From UBA12026 sp035291405 (GTDB lineage: Bacteria; Patescibacteriota; Microgenomatia; UBA8517): a DNA stretch of 41,691 nt. The position numbers and the translations under genes are program-made. Below the pieces are notes generated by a model. The model saw nothing but the letters and a program-made list of their open reading frames with translations, had not been told where the DNA came from and searched no databases. Below are positions 30,504 through 39,386 of this stretch, piece after piece (positions within the stretch are counted from its first letter, which is position 1; every line of letters begins with the position of its first letter). The stretch covers positions 1 through 41,691 of the forward strand of contig DATDSD010000065.1 of assembly GCA_035291405.1 (NCBI GenBank), given 5' to 3'.

Positions 30504-32956
30504 GGTAATCCTATTCCAATTACATCAATATATCCAGGTTTTCCTTGTAAACCACCTGAACCTAAGGTCAAATGCTCAACCTTAAGCCCAGCATTTGATT
30601 GAATATATGTTACATCATCCCCATTTACCTGATAAATCATACCAACATGATCAATTCTGTCTTTTTCGTTATCTACGTCAAAAAATATTACAGCACCAGG
30701 AAGGGCGTTTGTGGAATTAACATCCTTTGCATCAAAATATGTGTGATTATTGTAAAAGTCATCTTTCATTGTTGGTGAATATAATGTTGGATTAATACTA
30801 ATTCCGTTTTCTGTATATGCTTTTTGTATAAGCCAAGTACACCAGAAAAGATCTTCTCCTGCTGTTGGGCTGGCGTCGGGATTTGTGGCATACAACTGTT
30901 CATCAAATAACTCAGGATAACTTGGAGGGTAAGTCGTTACATCTGTAGAATAATCTCCTGGAGATCTATTCCAATAACACCAGAAACCTTGATATAAATC
31001 TTCAACAATATGCAAGCCACGGGTTGCAACTGCAGAATTTACAGAATAATTAATTCCTGTAGGTTCTTTTAATGGAGAACATCCTAAACCTGGCCCTGGT
31101 CCTGGACCATCTACAACAGGTTGCGGTGGAACCATATAAGCCCCTGAATTAATAACCAACATTATAAAAGCAACCATTGGAGGAATAACTACAAGAGCAA
31201 TGATAACTGGAGCGGCTATCGTAAAAACAAAGGCTCTACCTAATACCCCAAGAAAACCACCAACTGAAGCACCAATCTTTGCAAGAGAAAAATTTTTTGC
31301 AAGGAGCATTCCACCAAGAAACATTCCCCCACCAACCCAAGGTCCCCAAATCGCAAGCCCCCCAACACCTAAAAGTATTGGTCCATTATCTCTAAGCCAT
31401 TTCTTTATCTTAGGTAAATTAATAATTTTTCCAATTGCCGCCATCACTGCCGTAATTAAAATAGAAACACCAGCCGTGAATACTCCCAAACCAACACCTA
31501 TAGCTGCAGCCCCTTTTGCAAGTAACCCACTAAGGCCAGCCTTTACCCCGACACTAGTTGCAACTTTACCTGCAACCTGTTTTGTTACTCCAGTGGATAT
31601 TGCTACTGAGGGTGTAACAGCAACGGAGGATGTTATCCCGGTGTTGATTCCTGCTAATTTTCCTACACCACTTATAATTGGTGCATATTCTGGAGCAATT
31701 TTTAAGGCAAGCCTTCCAAGTAAATTAGTAGCCTCCCATTTAACAGGAGTTCCAATACCAAATCTAGAAAAGAGTAAACTTTTTGCTTCTGTTGATTGAA
31801 GAATTTTTCCAGCGGCAGACTGTGGTGTAAGTAGAGCAATCCTTTTTTCAATTAGAGTACCTGCCCGTCGGTACAAAACCCCTTTTGTTTGGTCAACTCC
31901 AAATTCTTTTACCAAAGCCAAGCTTTGACTTTGATCATCTATTATTTGTTGGTTACTCTGAACAACTTGATATGGAGAAAAGGTTGAAACATATCCAGGT
32001 TGTGGGGTTTCTGAGATACTCACCTTAACTTTATCAGGACCAACTCCAAAAACAATATTTGCAAAACTTTCACCAAAAGCTAATTTGGTGATATCTTTTG
32101 CAATTTGATCAGGAAAAATTCTAAAAACAGCAACATTATTTGCACTATGCTTTATTAAATCTTGTGCATCTTTTGTGACGGCAGTTTTACTTATAACGTC
32201 GGGAGTATTTGCAATATGTGCAAGAACTGCAGTTTGATAAGAGGTAGGAATGTACTGAGGAGAATCAATCTGGGTTAAATTTTCAACCAATTGTGTAGCA
32301 GTCTGTTTTGTTACAACTTTGATTTCTTCTTCTGTTAGTCCTTGCTTTTTAAGTTCAACAGATGTTCTTTTCTCAATTTCTTGACTTAAATCTTCGACTG
32401 CTTGCTTAGGATCTTGTTTAGAGAATTCTTTGTATGTATCAAAATCTTTTTGTTCGTCTTCTGTTAATTTTGTTTCTTCCTGTGGCTCTATTTTTACATG
32501 CAGTACCTTTTCCTTTTGTTTTTCTAAATCTTTTAAAATCTGATCATTTTTTGTCTTTAATTCTTCAAGTTTTTGTCTTGCTCTATCAACTTCCTGTTTT
32601 GCGTTTTCTCTAGTTTCTTTAATTTGTTCTTCTCTTTTTTCCAATTTCTCTTCCAGCACAGCAGACTCGTCTTTATTGATTGTTGTCTTTTGTTGTGCTT
32701 CGGGTCTTTCTGCCTCTTTAGTTGTTCTTATTCTTTCCTCATACCAGTGTTCTACTAGAATTCCTAAGTACTTATCTGGAATGTCAATGTCTTTTGGAAT
32801 ACCTAAATTAATCAGTTGTTTTTTAATGATTTTAAATTCTTCAGATTCGTATTCTAAGATATTCTTCAACCTATCACTTAAGAACTTCAATTGTTCATCT
32901 GATAATGTTTCTGGTACTGGTAAATCCAATAATTGAGATAAGATATTGTTTTTCAT
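30500..32956 (-). CDS. Large coiled-coil/membrane protein with C-terminal CHAP-like amidase
   Basis: An 818-residue multi-part protein. Residues 1-90 are acidic and helical; about 95-165 is a strongly charged coiled coil; about 200-400 is a soluble helical region; about 410-615 is an Ala/Gly/Val-rich hydrophobic stretch with several possible membrane helices, ending in FTIAAPVIIALVVIPPMVAF. A PG-rich linker leads to a C-terminal domain (about 650-818) with FWCTWLIQKAYTENGISI (catalytic Cys), ALPGAVIFFDVD and RIDHVGMIYQV (His), the CHAP/NlpC-P60 peptidase layout. It would carry a wall-cutting hydrolase outside the membrane. Both ends overlap neighbours by 4 nt. Confidence 0.75.
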   Translation of the reverse strand: MKNNILSQLLDLPVPETLSDEQLKFLSDRLKNILEYESEEFKIIKKQLINLGIPKDIDIPDKYLGILVEHWYEERIRTTKEAERPEAQQKTTINKDESAVLEEKLEKREEQIKETRENAKQEVDRARQKLEELKTKNDQILKDLEKQKEKVLHVKIEPQEETKLTEDEQKDFDTYKEFSKQDPKQAVEDLSQEIEKRTSVELKKQGLTEEEIKVVTKQTATQLVENLTQIDSPQYIPTSYQTAVLAHIANTPDVISKTAVTKDAQDLIKHSANNVAVFRIFPDQIAKDITKLAFGESFANIVFGVGPDKVKVSISETPQPGYVSTFSPYQVVQSNQQIIDDQSQSLALVKEFGVDQTKGVLYRRAGTLIEKRIALLTPQSAAGKILQSTEAKSLLFSRFGIGTPVKWEATNLLGRLALKIAPEYAPIISGVGKLAGINTGITSSVAVTPSVAISTGVTKQVAGKVATSVGVKAGLSGLLAKGAAAIGVGLGVFTAGVSILITAVMAAIGKIINLPKIKKWLRDNGPILLGVGGLAIWGPWVGGGMFLGGMLLAKNFSLAKIGASVGGFLGVLGRAFVFTIAAPVIIALVVIPPMVAFIMLVINSGAYMVPPQPVVDGPGPGPGLGCSPLKEPTGINYSVNSAVATRGLHIVEDLYQGFWCYWNRSPGDYSTDVTTYPPSYPELFDEQLYATNPDASPTAGEDLFWCTWLIQKAYTENGISINPTLYSPTMKDDFYNNHTYFDAKDVNSTNALPGAVIFFDVDNEKDRIDHVGMIYQVNGDDVTYIQSNAGLKVEHLTLGSGGLQGKPGYIDVIGIGLP

Positions 32957-34836
32957 GCTTCTTTATTCCATGCTTTTAAATTAGGCATTGTTGTCGTCGG
33001 ATTATCTTGCGGTTTAGTATTAATTAATTTATGTTCTTCTTCAGAAGCAACAACTCTAATAGGTGCATGGTGAGGACCGGCAAAGAAAATTCCTTCTCCG
33101 ACATTTGCTGCTAAGAGTAATTGTTTTTCTCCTTGAGAAAGATAGAAAAGATCTCCTATTTTATCTATTGCTGCAGGTGATTGTTTCAGTAGAAGCCTTA
33201 AAGCGCTGTTTGTGACAATTGCCTTTCCAATGTCCTGACTTAGGAAGTCCTCGACGTCCTGAGTGATTGTAGTGAGTCCCAGATAGTATTTTCTAGCCCT
33301 CTTGACAACGGACCAAAGAAATTGTGCCGTGTCAGGATATCTCATCATGTGCCACGCCTCGTCTACAATTAATATTCTTCTTTTAATATCTTTTTTAACT
33401 CTGGTCCAGATATAGTCTAAAATCATAAACATCGCAATTGGTCTTAGTGCATCTTGTAAATCTTTAACAGAAAAAACAGTGAAGGGATTATTTAAATTTA
33501 TGTTTGTCTGTTTATCAAAAATTCCCTGGAAGGATCCTCTAACAAATTTTTCAATACGGGCGGCCAAATCCAAAGCCTCTGGAACCTCCATGCCAATTAA
33601 AGTTTTGTATAAATCTTCAATTAAAGGAGGCTCTTTGGTTTGAGTTTCTGGATCATTTGTTATACCCTTGGCTTTATAAGTCATAATTAAAGCACGGTCA
33701 AGCATTGCTTCTTGCGTTGGTGTGATTTGACCCATTATAACTTTCATCAGGGAGTGAAGAGACAGTATTTTTAATCCCAATTGATTTTCTCCCTCTTCTC
33801 TAATTTGAGCAAGATCAAAAGGATTAATTTTTGCTGAAGAATTAAATGAGAAAGCAATATATTCTCCCCCCACAGCTTCACAAAGGGTTTTATACTCAGC
33901 TTCAGGATCTAATATTATTGCTTCTGAACCAATCATTAAGGACCTGACCGCTTCAAGTTTTACAAAATACGATTTTCCGGCACCAGAGGTGGCAAACACA
34001 GTCATGTTTCCATTCTCCAAAGAAAATCTGTCAAATATAATGAAAGATTCATTTTGGGAGTTTATTCCGTACAAAACCCCCCTGTCTGATGACAATTCTG
34101 CTGATGTAAATGGAAAAGTGGTAGCAACAGAAGTTGTATCCATATTCCTAGTGATTGCTAATCTGTCTTGTCCATATGGTGCTGATGAAAGAAAACCTTC
34201 ACGTTGGTCAAGCATTGCATGTTTAGCAACAATTAAAAGTGAACCCAAAAGAGACTCAATTTGACGACTTATATTATTTAATTCATCAATAGAATTTGCA
34301 GGAATAGTAATGTAAAAAGAAAATTCATAATATCTTTCAATCCCCTTTACAAGTTGTTCTTGAAGAGCCCTTGCATCTTCAAGTTTAGCTGTAGTTGCAG
34401 GGTCAACAATTCTTCCCCTTTCAATATCAGTTGAGATTTCAGCCTCCATTTCTGCAATTTTTCGTCTAAGGTCGTCTAACACAGACTTTCCTTGGACGGG
34501 GTAAACATAAAAAGAAATATCTAAAGAACTATTAAAATTAACAATAGGTTCAAGCCATCCAGGAGCAACAAACCTTGGATAGCCTGCAACAAATAAAGTT
34601 TTGTAGTAAACATTGTTTACTTTTATAAAATCAAAATCTACTTCAACATCGTTTGGAGCAATTACATCATGAAGTTGCATTCCTCCACTTTCAATCATTG
34701 ATATCGGGTTTTTAATCTCGGGTTTTACTATAGCTACTGGTTTTTCCATTTTCTTATTCTGTTCTTCGACTTTTATGTTTGTATTGGTTGGAACTACAAC
34801 CGGTTCGCCTGCTTGATTTAAACTGTTATTATTCAT
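32953..34836 (-). CDS. VirB4-family type IV secretion ATPase
   Basis: A 627-residue ATPase. After a disordered N-terminus (1-60), residues 65-250 form the VirB4 N-terminal-like region. The ATPase core has Walker A FATSGAGKSYFVKLE (near 285), ILDPEAEYKTLCEAVGGEYI, Walker B RRILIVDEAWHMM (near 485) and KRARKYYLGLTTITQDVEDF, all typical of VirB4/TraC hexameric motors. It drives assembly or substrate movement at the cytoplasmic face. The gene starts 3 nt after the preceding stop and its own stop overlaps the CHAP gene's ATG by 4 nt. This and PrgI are the strongest evidence for a T4SS-like system. Confidence 0.92.
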   Translation of the reverse strand: MNNNSLNQAGEPVVVPTNTNIKVEEQNKKMEKPVAIVKPEIKNPISMIESGGMQLHDVIAPNDVEVDFDFIKVNNVYYKTLFVAGYPRFVAPGWLEPIVNFNSSLDISFYVYPVQGKSVLDDLRRKIAEMEAEISTDIERGRIVDPATTAKLEDARALQEQLVKGIERYYEFSFYITIPANSIDELNNISRQIESLLGSLLIVAKHAMLDQREGFLSSAPYGQDRLAITRNMDTTSVATTFPFTSAELSSDRGVLYGINSQNESFIIFDRFSLENGNMTVFATSGAGKSYFVKLEAVRSLMIGSEAIILDPEAEYKTLCEAVGGEYIAFSFNSSAKINPFDLAQIREEGENQLGLKILSLHSLMKVIMGQITPTQEAMLDRALIMTYKAKGITNDPETQTKEPPLIEDLYKTLIGMEVPEALDLAARIEKFVRGSFQGIFDKQTNINLNNPFTVFSVKDLQDALRPIAMFMILDYIWTRVKKDIKRRILIVDEAWHMMRYPDTAQFLWSVVKRARKYYLGLTTITQDVEDFLSQDIGKAIVTNSALRLLLKQSPAAIDKIGDLFYLSQGEKQLLLAANVGEGIFFAGPHHAPIRVVASEEEHKLINTKPQDNPTTTMPNLKAWNKEA

Positions 34837-34839
34837 AAT

Positions 34840-35649
34840 TTATATATCTTTCTTTACTGCTGGTGGCTCAGGATTATTTATCCAATAATAAAGATCAATT
34901 AAATCGTTAGTTGTTAATTGCTTTAGTTTAAGACCAAGTCTTCCAGCCTGTCTTATAAGATGATCTCTTTTGGGGAAAAGTGTAATCTTTGCCTTTTTAA
35001 GTACATAATCTTTTGGAAATGGTAATGGGCCTTTTTTAAGAACAGATTGGGCTGATTTTGTAACCCCAAGTTCAAGTGGACTAAAAGGAATTGCTATGAA
35101 AAATCTTTTTCCCAAAACTGTTTTTTTCTTAATAGAGTCTGTTATAAAATGCCTGTAATCAGCAGTAATGTTAGCCAACTTAGGATTTGTAATTTTACTT
35201 GAAGATTCATCAAAAAATCTAATATAACCAGATATATCCTTTTTCTGAGTTCTAACAACAATTTGCATTGAAAAAGAAAGAGAATTAATTAGAGCTGCAA
35301 ATGCAGCAACTACTGCCTGTTGTTCTTTTTCAGAAAGTAAACCAAAGTTAAGTGAGGAAGATTCCAAAACAACAGATGCTCCCCCATCTTTGAACAGAAC
35401 AATATCATCAACAATATCAGCGATAGGTAGATGATCCTGTGTTGTTGACCTAAGTGGCATGTCTGGTGTTCCAAAATATGGAATTTTACTGATTAACTCT
35501 TTTAATTTTTGTTTAAAATCAGAACCTTTTTTACTTTCAACTTTTGTTTTTTCAGTTTGTGAATTATTAACAACAGGTTGTGAAGAGGTATTACTCTGTG
35601 TGGTGTAAATTGTTGTTTGGTTTGGTTGTTGTACTTTTACGTTATCCAT
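34840..35649 (-). CDS. VirB4/TraC N-terminal-like protein
   Basis: A 269-residue soluble protein. After a disordered, Gln/Thr-rich N-terminus (1-50) comes a domain starting TPDMPLRSTTQDHLPIADIV, then DDIVLFKDGGASVVLESSSL, QQAVVAAFAALINSLSFSMQ and KKRFFIAIPFSP-like strands, the pattern of the TraC-like N-terminal region that precedes the ATPase in VirB4-type proteins. No Walker motif is present, so it appears to be a stand-alone partner of the VirB4 ATPase encoded 3 nt downstream. C-terminus is LNDLIDLYYWINNPEP-like. Function inferred from position and weak similarity. Confidence 0.68.
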   Translation of the reverse strand: MDNVKVQQPNQTTIYTTQSNTSSQPVVNNSQTEKTKVESKKGSDFKQKLKELISKIPYFGTPDMPLRSTTQDHLPIADIVDDIVLFKDGGASVVLESSSLNFGLLSEKEQQAVVAAFAALINSLSFSMQIVVRTQKKDISGYIRFFDESSSKITNPKLANITADYRHFITDSIKKKTVLGKRFFIAIPFSPLELGVTKSAQSVLKKGPLPFPKDYVLKKAKITLFPKRDHLIRQAGRLGLKLKQLTTNDLIDLYYWINNPEPPAVKKDI

Positions 35650-35651
35650 AT

Positions 35652-36671
35652 TTATATTTTCTTTCCTTTAATAGCAATTGGAGGAATTATTTCCCCGTTT
35701 GTTTCAAAACTAACAGGATCAAAGGTAAATCCTTCTTTTTCAATTGAAATTTCATATTTACCATTTGCAAGAGGAGTAACAATTATGAAGTGACCTGCTT
35801 TATTACTCTTTAATGCTCTAACAGGTCTTCCATTTAAGTCCTTAATTTCAAGTATGGCCCCTTCGATTATTTTTCTTTCCTGATCCATTACTTGTCCAAC
35901 TACCGTATTAGCAACAATTGCTGGTTGTGGTGGTGCGGCATCAATGGAAAACTCTGCCTCATTGGTAGTAATTTTCTTTTCTTCCAGTTTAGGAACATCT
36001 AAACTACTAACCGTTAAATTGTTAGTAACAGCAGGGCCATGTTCTTCAACAACAAGCCTTGGAGTAGATCTTGTTATAACAGTTGGGATTTGTTGTGGAA
36101 TTGCAACCAAGTTTGGTTTAGTTGGTTGTGGCTTTGGTGCAACTGGTTTAGTGACATCTGTTTGGAGTACAGCAACCTGTACGGGTGGTTGGACAGTAGT
36201 TGAAGGGGGTTGTTGGGTCTTAGCGGATGGAGAGGAAATACTCCATAGTGACCCTAGTTTTGCTAAGAACGATTTTTCAGCCTCTTCTAGTTTTTTAGCG
36301 TTAGGTTCAATAGCTGTTTGACCAGCAGGAACGTTTCCAATTGCTGGCACCTGAGCGTTTTCAGTAAAGAAAACAGCCGGTTTTTCTGTCTTTTTCCATG
36401 TATACAATGTGGGGGAGTAGATTGATCTAAAAAAAGCAATAATCCATTTTTCCAAAGGTCTTTCTTGAAAAGGTAAGAAGGCCATTGCAGCACCCAAAGC
36501 AGCAGACAATACAATTATTGGCCATTTTATTATTGGGTGAAGGGGGGTGGCATAGAAAAGTAGACTGACAACAATACCACCAGCAACTTGAAAAAATTGC
36601 TTTAAAGTCATATCTCCCACTAATTTGAATTGATATGAACTTATCTGTTGTGGTATTGGATGTTGTTCCAT
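35652..36671 (-). CDS. PrgI family protein fused to a carboxypeptidase-regulatory-like domain
   Basis: A 339-residue protein. Residues 1-100 are a PrgI/VirB3-like domain: MEQHPIPQQISSYQFKLVGD and MTLKQFFQVAGGI, then two helices (about 28-45 and 50-66) and FQERPLEKWIIAFFRSIYSP followed by TLYTWKK. A Pro/Thr/Gln-rich linker (about 115-245) leads to a C-terminal beta sandwich (about 255-339; VVGQVMDQERKIIEGAILEI, SNKAGHFIIVTPLANGKYEI) of the carboxypeptidase regulatory-like or Cna-B-like type. Typical PrgI proteins are about 110 residues, so the extension is unusual. It is the first gene of the five-gene operon, with 2 nt to the next. Confidence 0.82.
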   Translation of the reverse strand: MEQHPIPQQISSYQFKLVGDMTLKQFFQVAGGIVVSLLFYATPLHPIIKWPIIVLSAALGAAMAFLPFQERPLEKWIIAFFRSIYSPTLYTWKKTEKPAVFFTENAQVPAIGNVPAGQTAIEPNAKKLEEAEKSFLAKLGSLWSISSPSAKTQQPPSTTVQPPVQVAVLQTDVTKPVAPKPQPTKPNLVAIPQQIPTVITRSTPRLVVEEHGPAVTNNLTVSSLDVPKLEEKKITTNEAEFSIDAAPPQPAIVANTVVGQVMDQERKIIEGAILEIKDLNGRPVRALKSNKAGHFIIVTPLANGKYEISIEKEGFTFDPVSFETNGEIIPPIAIKGKKI

Positions 36672-36788
36672 ATGAGCAGTTGCCTATAATAAAGCATAGT
36701 GCGTGAAGGGTTATGTGCAACAAGTGCAGTTTTTCACAAGATTTAATTTCATTTTCAATTAACTTTATATTTTGGTATAATTCTTGTT
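36672..36788. other. Divergent intergenic region between the T4SS-like operon and the 861-aa gene
   Basis: A 117-bp spacer. The plus-strand promoter is clear (next entry). For the minus-strand operon TATTAT lies about 14 nt before the PrgI ATG but no convincing -35 is seen. No hairpin or operator is obvious. Confidence 0.45.
36773..36781 (+). promoter_or_regulatory. Consensus extended -10 of the 861-aa gene
   Basis: TGGTATAAT (TG 36773-36774, TATAAT 36776-36781), a perfect hexamer, with exactly 7 nt (TCTTGTT) to the ATG at 36789. The transcript should start at the A of ATG. Confidence 0.68.
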
Positions 36789-39374
36789 ATGCCAGAACCA
36801 GGTTTTAACGAGGGTGGTCAATCAAAGTCCTCAATTGATATTTTAATGAAGGCGGGTGGCCCATCAAAGCTTGTGGGAATGGAACCCCAAAAAGTATCTT
36901 TCTCTGGATCAATGAAAATGGAGGACAACCAAAACAAAACAATTCTTCCCGATCCAATTCCAGGAACAGTTTACGGTTCTGCTCGAAAGAAATGGGAAGA
37001 ACAGATAGAAGCAGGTAATATTCCACAATCAGTCATTGACCAGGCAAATGTGGTTAATTTGCTTGATGATGAAGAGATGCAGCGTAGGTCTCAAGAAGCA
37101 AATTTTTATGCTGTTCAACGGGAAGAACAGTATGCTCGCAGAGATAGAATTTTAGGCAGATTAACAAATGCAGAATCAGTTGCAGATGTTGTAGCTACTT
37201 TAGATGTTCTTAAAGATTTTATGGACTGGAGCAAAGCCGAAGCGTCTGATCCATATAGTTTTAGATATTATACAAAAACCGCATTAGATGGTGCGAGAGC
37301 TTTTAGTAAAACACATCAGCAATTAGCAGATGAGGGAATAGTTAGGGGACCCCTTAGAAGAGGTGGTACTTACGGAAATGCCATTGGTGTAGATGGCTAT
37401 TTAGTTGAAGGTGCCCAAGTTTTGCAAAATGGTTATGCAATTAGAGTGGAGAAAGATATTGAAGAAAAACCTAATGGTAAAACAAAAGTTAAAGAAAGAT
37501 ATTATTATGGTACAGAAAAAGAAAGAGTAGCCTTAGCCAATGCTCATGAACAGTTAATGAGAGCTCTAATCACTGGTCAAAAAATTCATGAACAGACAGG
37601 AGCTTTCGATATGAACAGAGCCTCTCTAGAAGAAATGGTCAAGTATTTTTATATAAGACAAGTTGGACTTACAAATGAACAAATAACATGGGTATTTACT
37701 GCGGCGGATATTAAAAAAATTACTCCAGAAGCTCCTAATAATCAAGAATCTGGATTAAGAAGAAGCAAGGCAACTAGAGCATTATATTTATTAGGAAAAT
37801 GTGAAACTAAAGAGAAAATGGAAGATCATTTAAATAACACCTTTAATTTTGATAAGTTTCTTGATCAACCAACAATAAAAAGAACGTTGGAAATTATGAA
37901 AACTGTCGGATTTGTAGATGAACAAGCTAAAGGTATGACAGACCAAGTCAAGGCAGCAAGATTTTTAATAGGAAAAGGTCTAACATACGACGAAAAAGAA
38001 AAAAGTTGGAAAGTTAATTGGCTAGATAAAAATCAGAGAGATCCTTCAAAAGCAACCACCGATAAAGAAAAAGACAAAAGAGGAACTGGTGCAATTAAAG
38101 AGGAAAAAGAGGTTAGAGGATTTTTAACAGAGTTTGGAAATCCCTACACAAGGGGTAATAGAGATGCGATGTACTTGTTACTTAACAGAATAGGTTCAAT
38201 TATAGGTGATACTGATAATATTGATGTTAAAATTGCGGACAGATTGTTTTGGACATGGGGAGAAAAAGACGAATTAGGTCTTGAAGTATATTCACCGGAA
38301 AATATTCCAACAGGGGAGCAATTTTTAGAATCTTTTAATAGATTGGCTTCGGAAGATTATGAAAAATGGAGAAAATTAGCAGATGAGCATCTAAGATATT
38401 TTTCTCTTCCAGGTGAACCGATCGGTTCTGATTTGTCAAAAATATTCTACCCTCAGTTTTATAGATTAAAAGATTTACTTAATGATCGTCCTACTGGTTC
38501 ACCTTTAACAGTTGATAAATTTAAAAGATTTACACAAAGTTTAATGACATTAGCCCGAAATGAGGTTTGGTGTGGAAGATATGAAAAAGATGACGAGGGA
38601 AAACCCGCATTTAAGAAAAAAGAAGATGGTAAACCCGAACTTGATGAGAACGGAAGAACCATACCGATAAAGTTAGTAGAGACCCGATCGGTAAGAGAGC
38701 AATTTTTGGGACATAAAGCAACCGATGGTTTGCCAGAAGAACATGCTAAAGAAATGGGTGAAATTGGTTGGGACCAAATTTCAGCCCCCGCAGAAATGGA
38801 AGATGTAAAAATTGGAGAAAGTCATGAACTTTCACCTGAACAAAGACAGGCTCTGGAGAAGTCAATTGGATTAAATAGCGGAGCAGTTGCCGATAATGCC
38901 ATGGGTTATTTTTGGCTTATGAATTTCTTGGCTGGAGACGGAAATCCCGATAAAAGACCATGGGCATTTATTAACGATGAAAGCCCTGACCAAAAAAAGC
39001 TAATAAAAGCTTCTGGTTTTACTGCAAAAAATAAATTTTTAACTATTGTTTGGCATGATTCTGCACTAGTTTATGGGGATTGGAGAAAAAAAAGTATTGA
39101 AGCAGATTTAGCAAGAAAAAAAGTGAAAGTTCTAATAAAAGAACAGGCCAAAGAAGCTTGGGCAATAGGCAGAAAAGCTTGGTATGCTGGAGTAAGAGCT
39201 CTTCCTGATTATCCAACATGGTCTAGTCAAACTTTAGATTATAGAGATATTGAAAGTGGTGCTGGTAAAAGTATTACTATTGTAAATTATATTGAACAAC
39301 TTGCTGTTAGATTTGGATTTTTAGATCCAAAAGAAATTAGAAGATTTCCAAAACAACGGTTAAAAATAATATAA
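36789..39374 (+). CDS. Large soluble protein of unknown function, T4SS-associated
   Basis: An 861-residue hydrophilic protein with no membrane segment, signal peptide or recognised domain. The N-terminal 70 residues look disordered (PEPGFNEGGQSKSSIDILMK); the rest is mostly helical and charged, with motifs such as FMDWSKAEASDPYSFRYYTK near 148-167 and WDQISAPAEMEDVKIGESHE near 658. It is the only plus-strand gene in the secretion-like cluster, has the strongest promoter in the window and is flanked by PrgI and VirB6-like genes. A cytoplasmic factor or substrate of the system is plausible, but nothing in the sequence proves it. Lineage-specific family likely. Confidence 0.6.
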   Translation: MPEPGFNEGGQSKSSIDILMKAGGPSKLVGMEPQKVSFSGSMKMEDNQNKTILPDPIPGTVYGSARKKWEEQIEAGNIPQSVIDQANVVNLLDDEEMQRRSQEANFYAVQREEQYARRDRILGRLTNAESVADVVATLDVLKDFMDWSKAEASDPYSFRYYTKTALDGARAFSKTHQQLADEGIVRGPLRRGGTYGNAIGVDGYLVEGAQVLQNGYAIRVEKDIEEKPNGKTKVKERYYYGTEKERVALANAHEQLMRALITGQKIHEQTGAFDMNRASLEEMVKYFYIRQVGLTNEQITWVFTAADIKKITPEAPNNQESGLRRSKATRALYLLGKCETKEKMEDHLNNTFNFDKFLDQPTIKRTLEIMKTVGFVDEQAKGMTDQVKAARFLIGKGLTYDEKEKSWKVNWLDKNQRDPSKATTDKEKDKRGTGAIKEEKEVRGFLTEFGNPYTRGNRDAMYLLLNRIGSIIGDTDNIDVKIADRLFWTWGEKDELGLEVYSPENIPTGEQFLESFNRLASEDYEKWRKLADEHLRYFSLPGEPIGSDLSKIFYPQFYRLKDLLNDRPTGSPLTVDKFKRFTQSLMTLARNEVWCGRYEKDDEGKPAFKKKEDGKPELDENGRTIPIKLVETRSVREQFLGHKATDGLPEEHAKEMGEIGWDQISAPAEMEDVKIGESHELSPEQRQALEKSIGLNSGAVADNAMGYFWLMNFLAGDGNPDKRPWAFINDESPDQKKLIKASGFTAKNKFLTIVWHDSALVYGDWRKKSIEADLARKKVKVLIKEQAKEAWAIGRKAWYAGVRALPDYPTWSSQTLDYRDIESGAGKSITIVNYIEQLAVRFGFLDPKEIRRFPKQRLKII

Positions 39375-39386
39375 TACAAATTAAAA

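Noticed and set aside
31200..31799. A 199-codon plus-strand open frame
   Set aside because: It is antisense to the Ala/Gly/Val-rich membrane region of the CHAP gene and has a biased Pro/Ala/Thr composition, as expected for the complement of low-complexity codons.
35944..36321. A 125-codon plus-strand open frame opposite the PrgI linker
   Set aside because: Gly/Cys/Thr-rich complement of the Pro/Gln-rich linker, no start signals.
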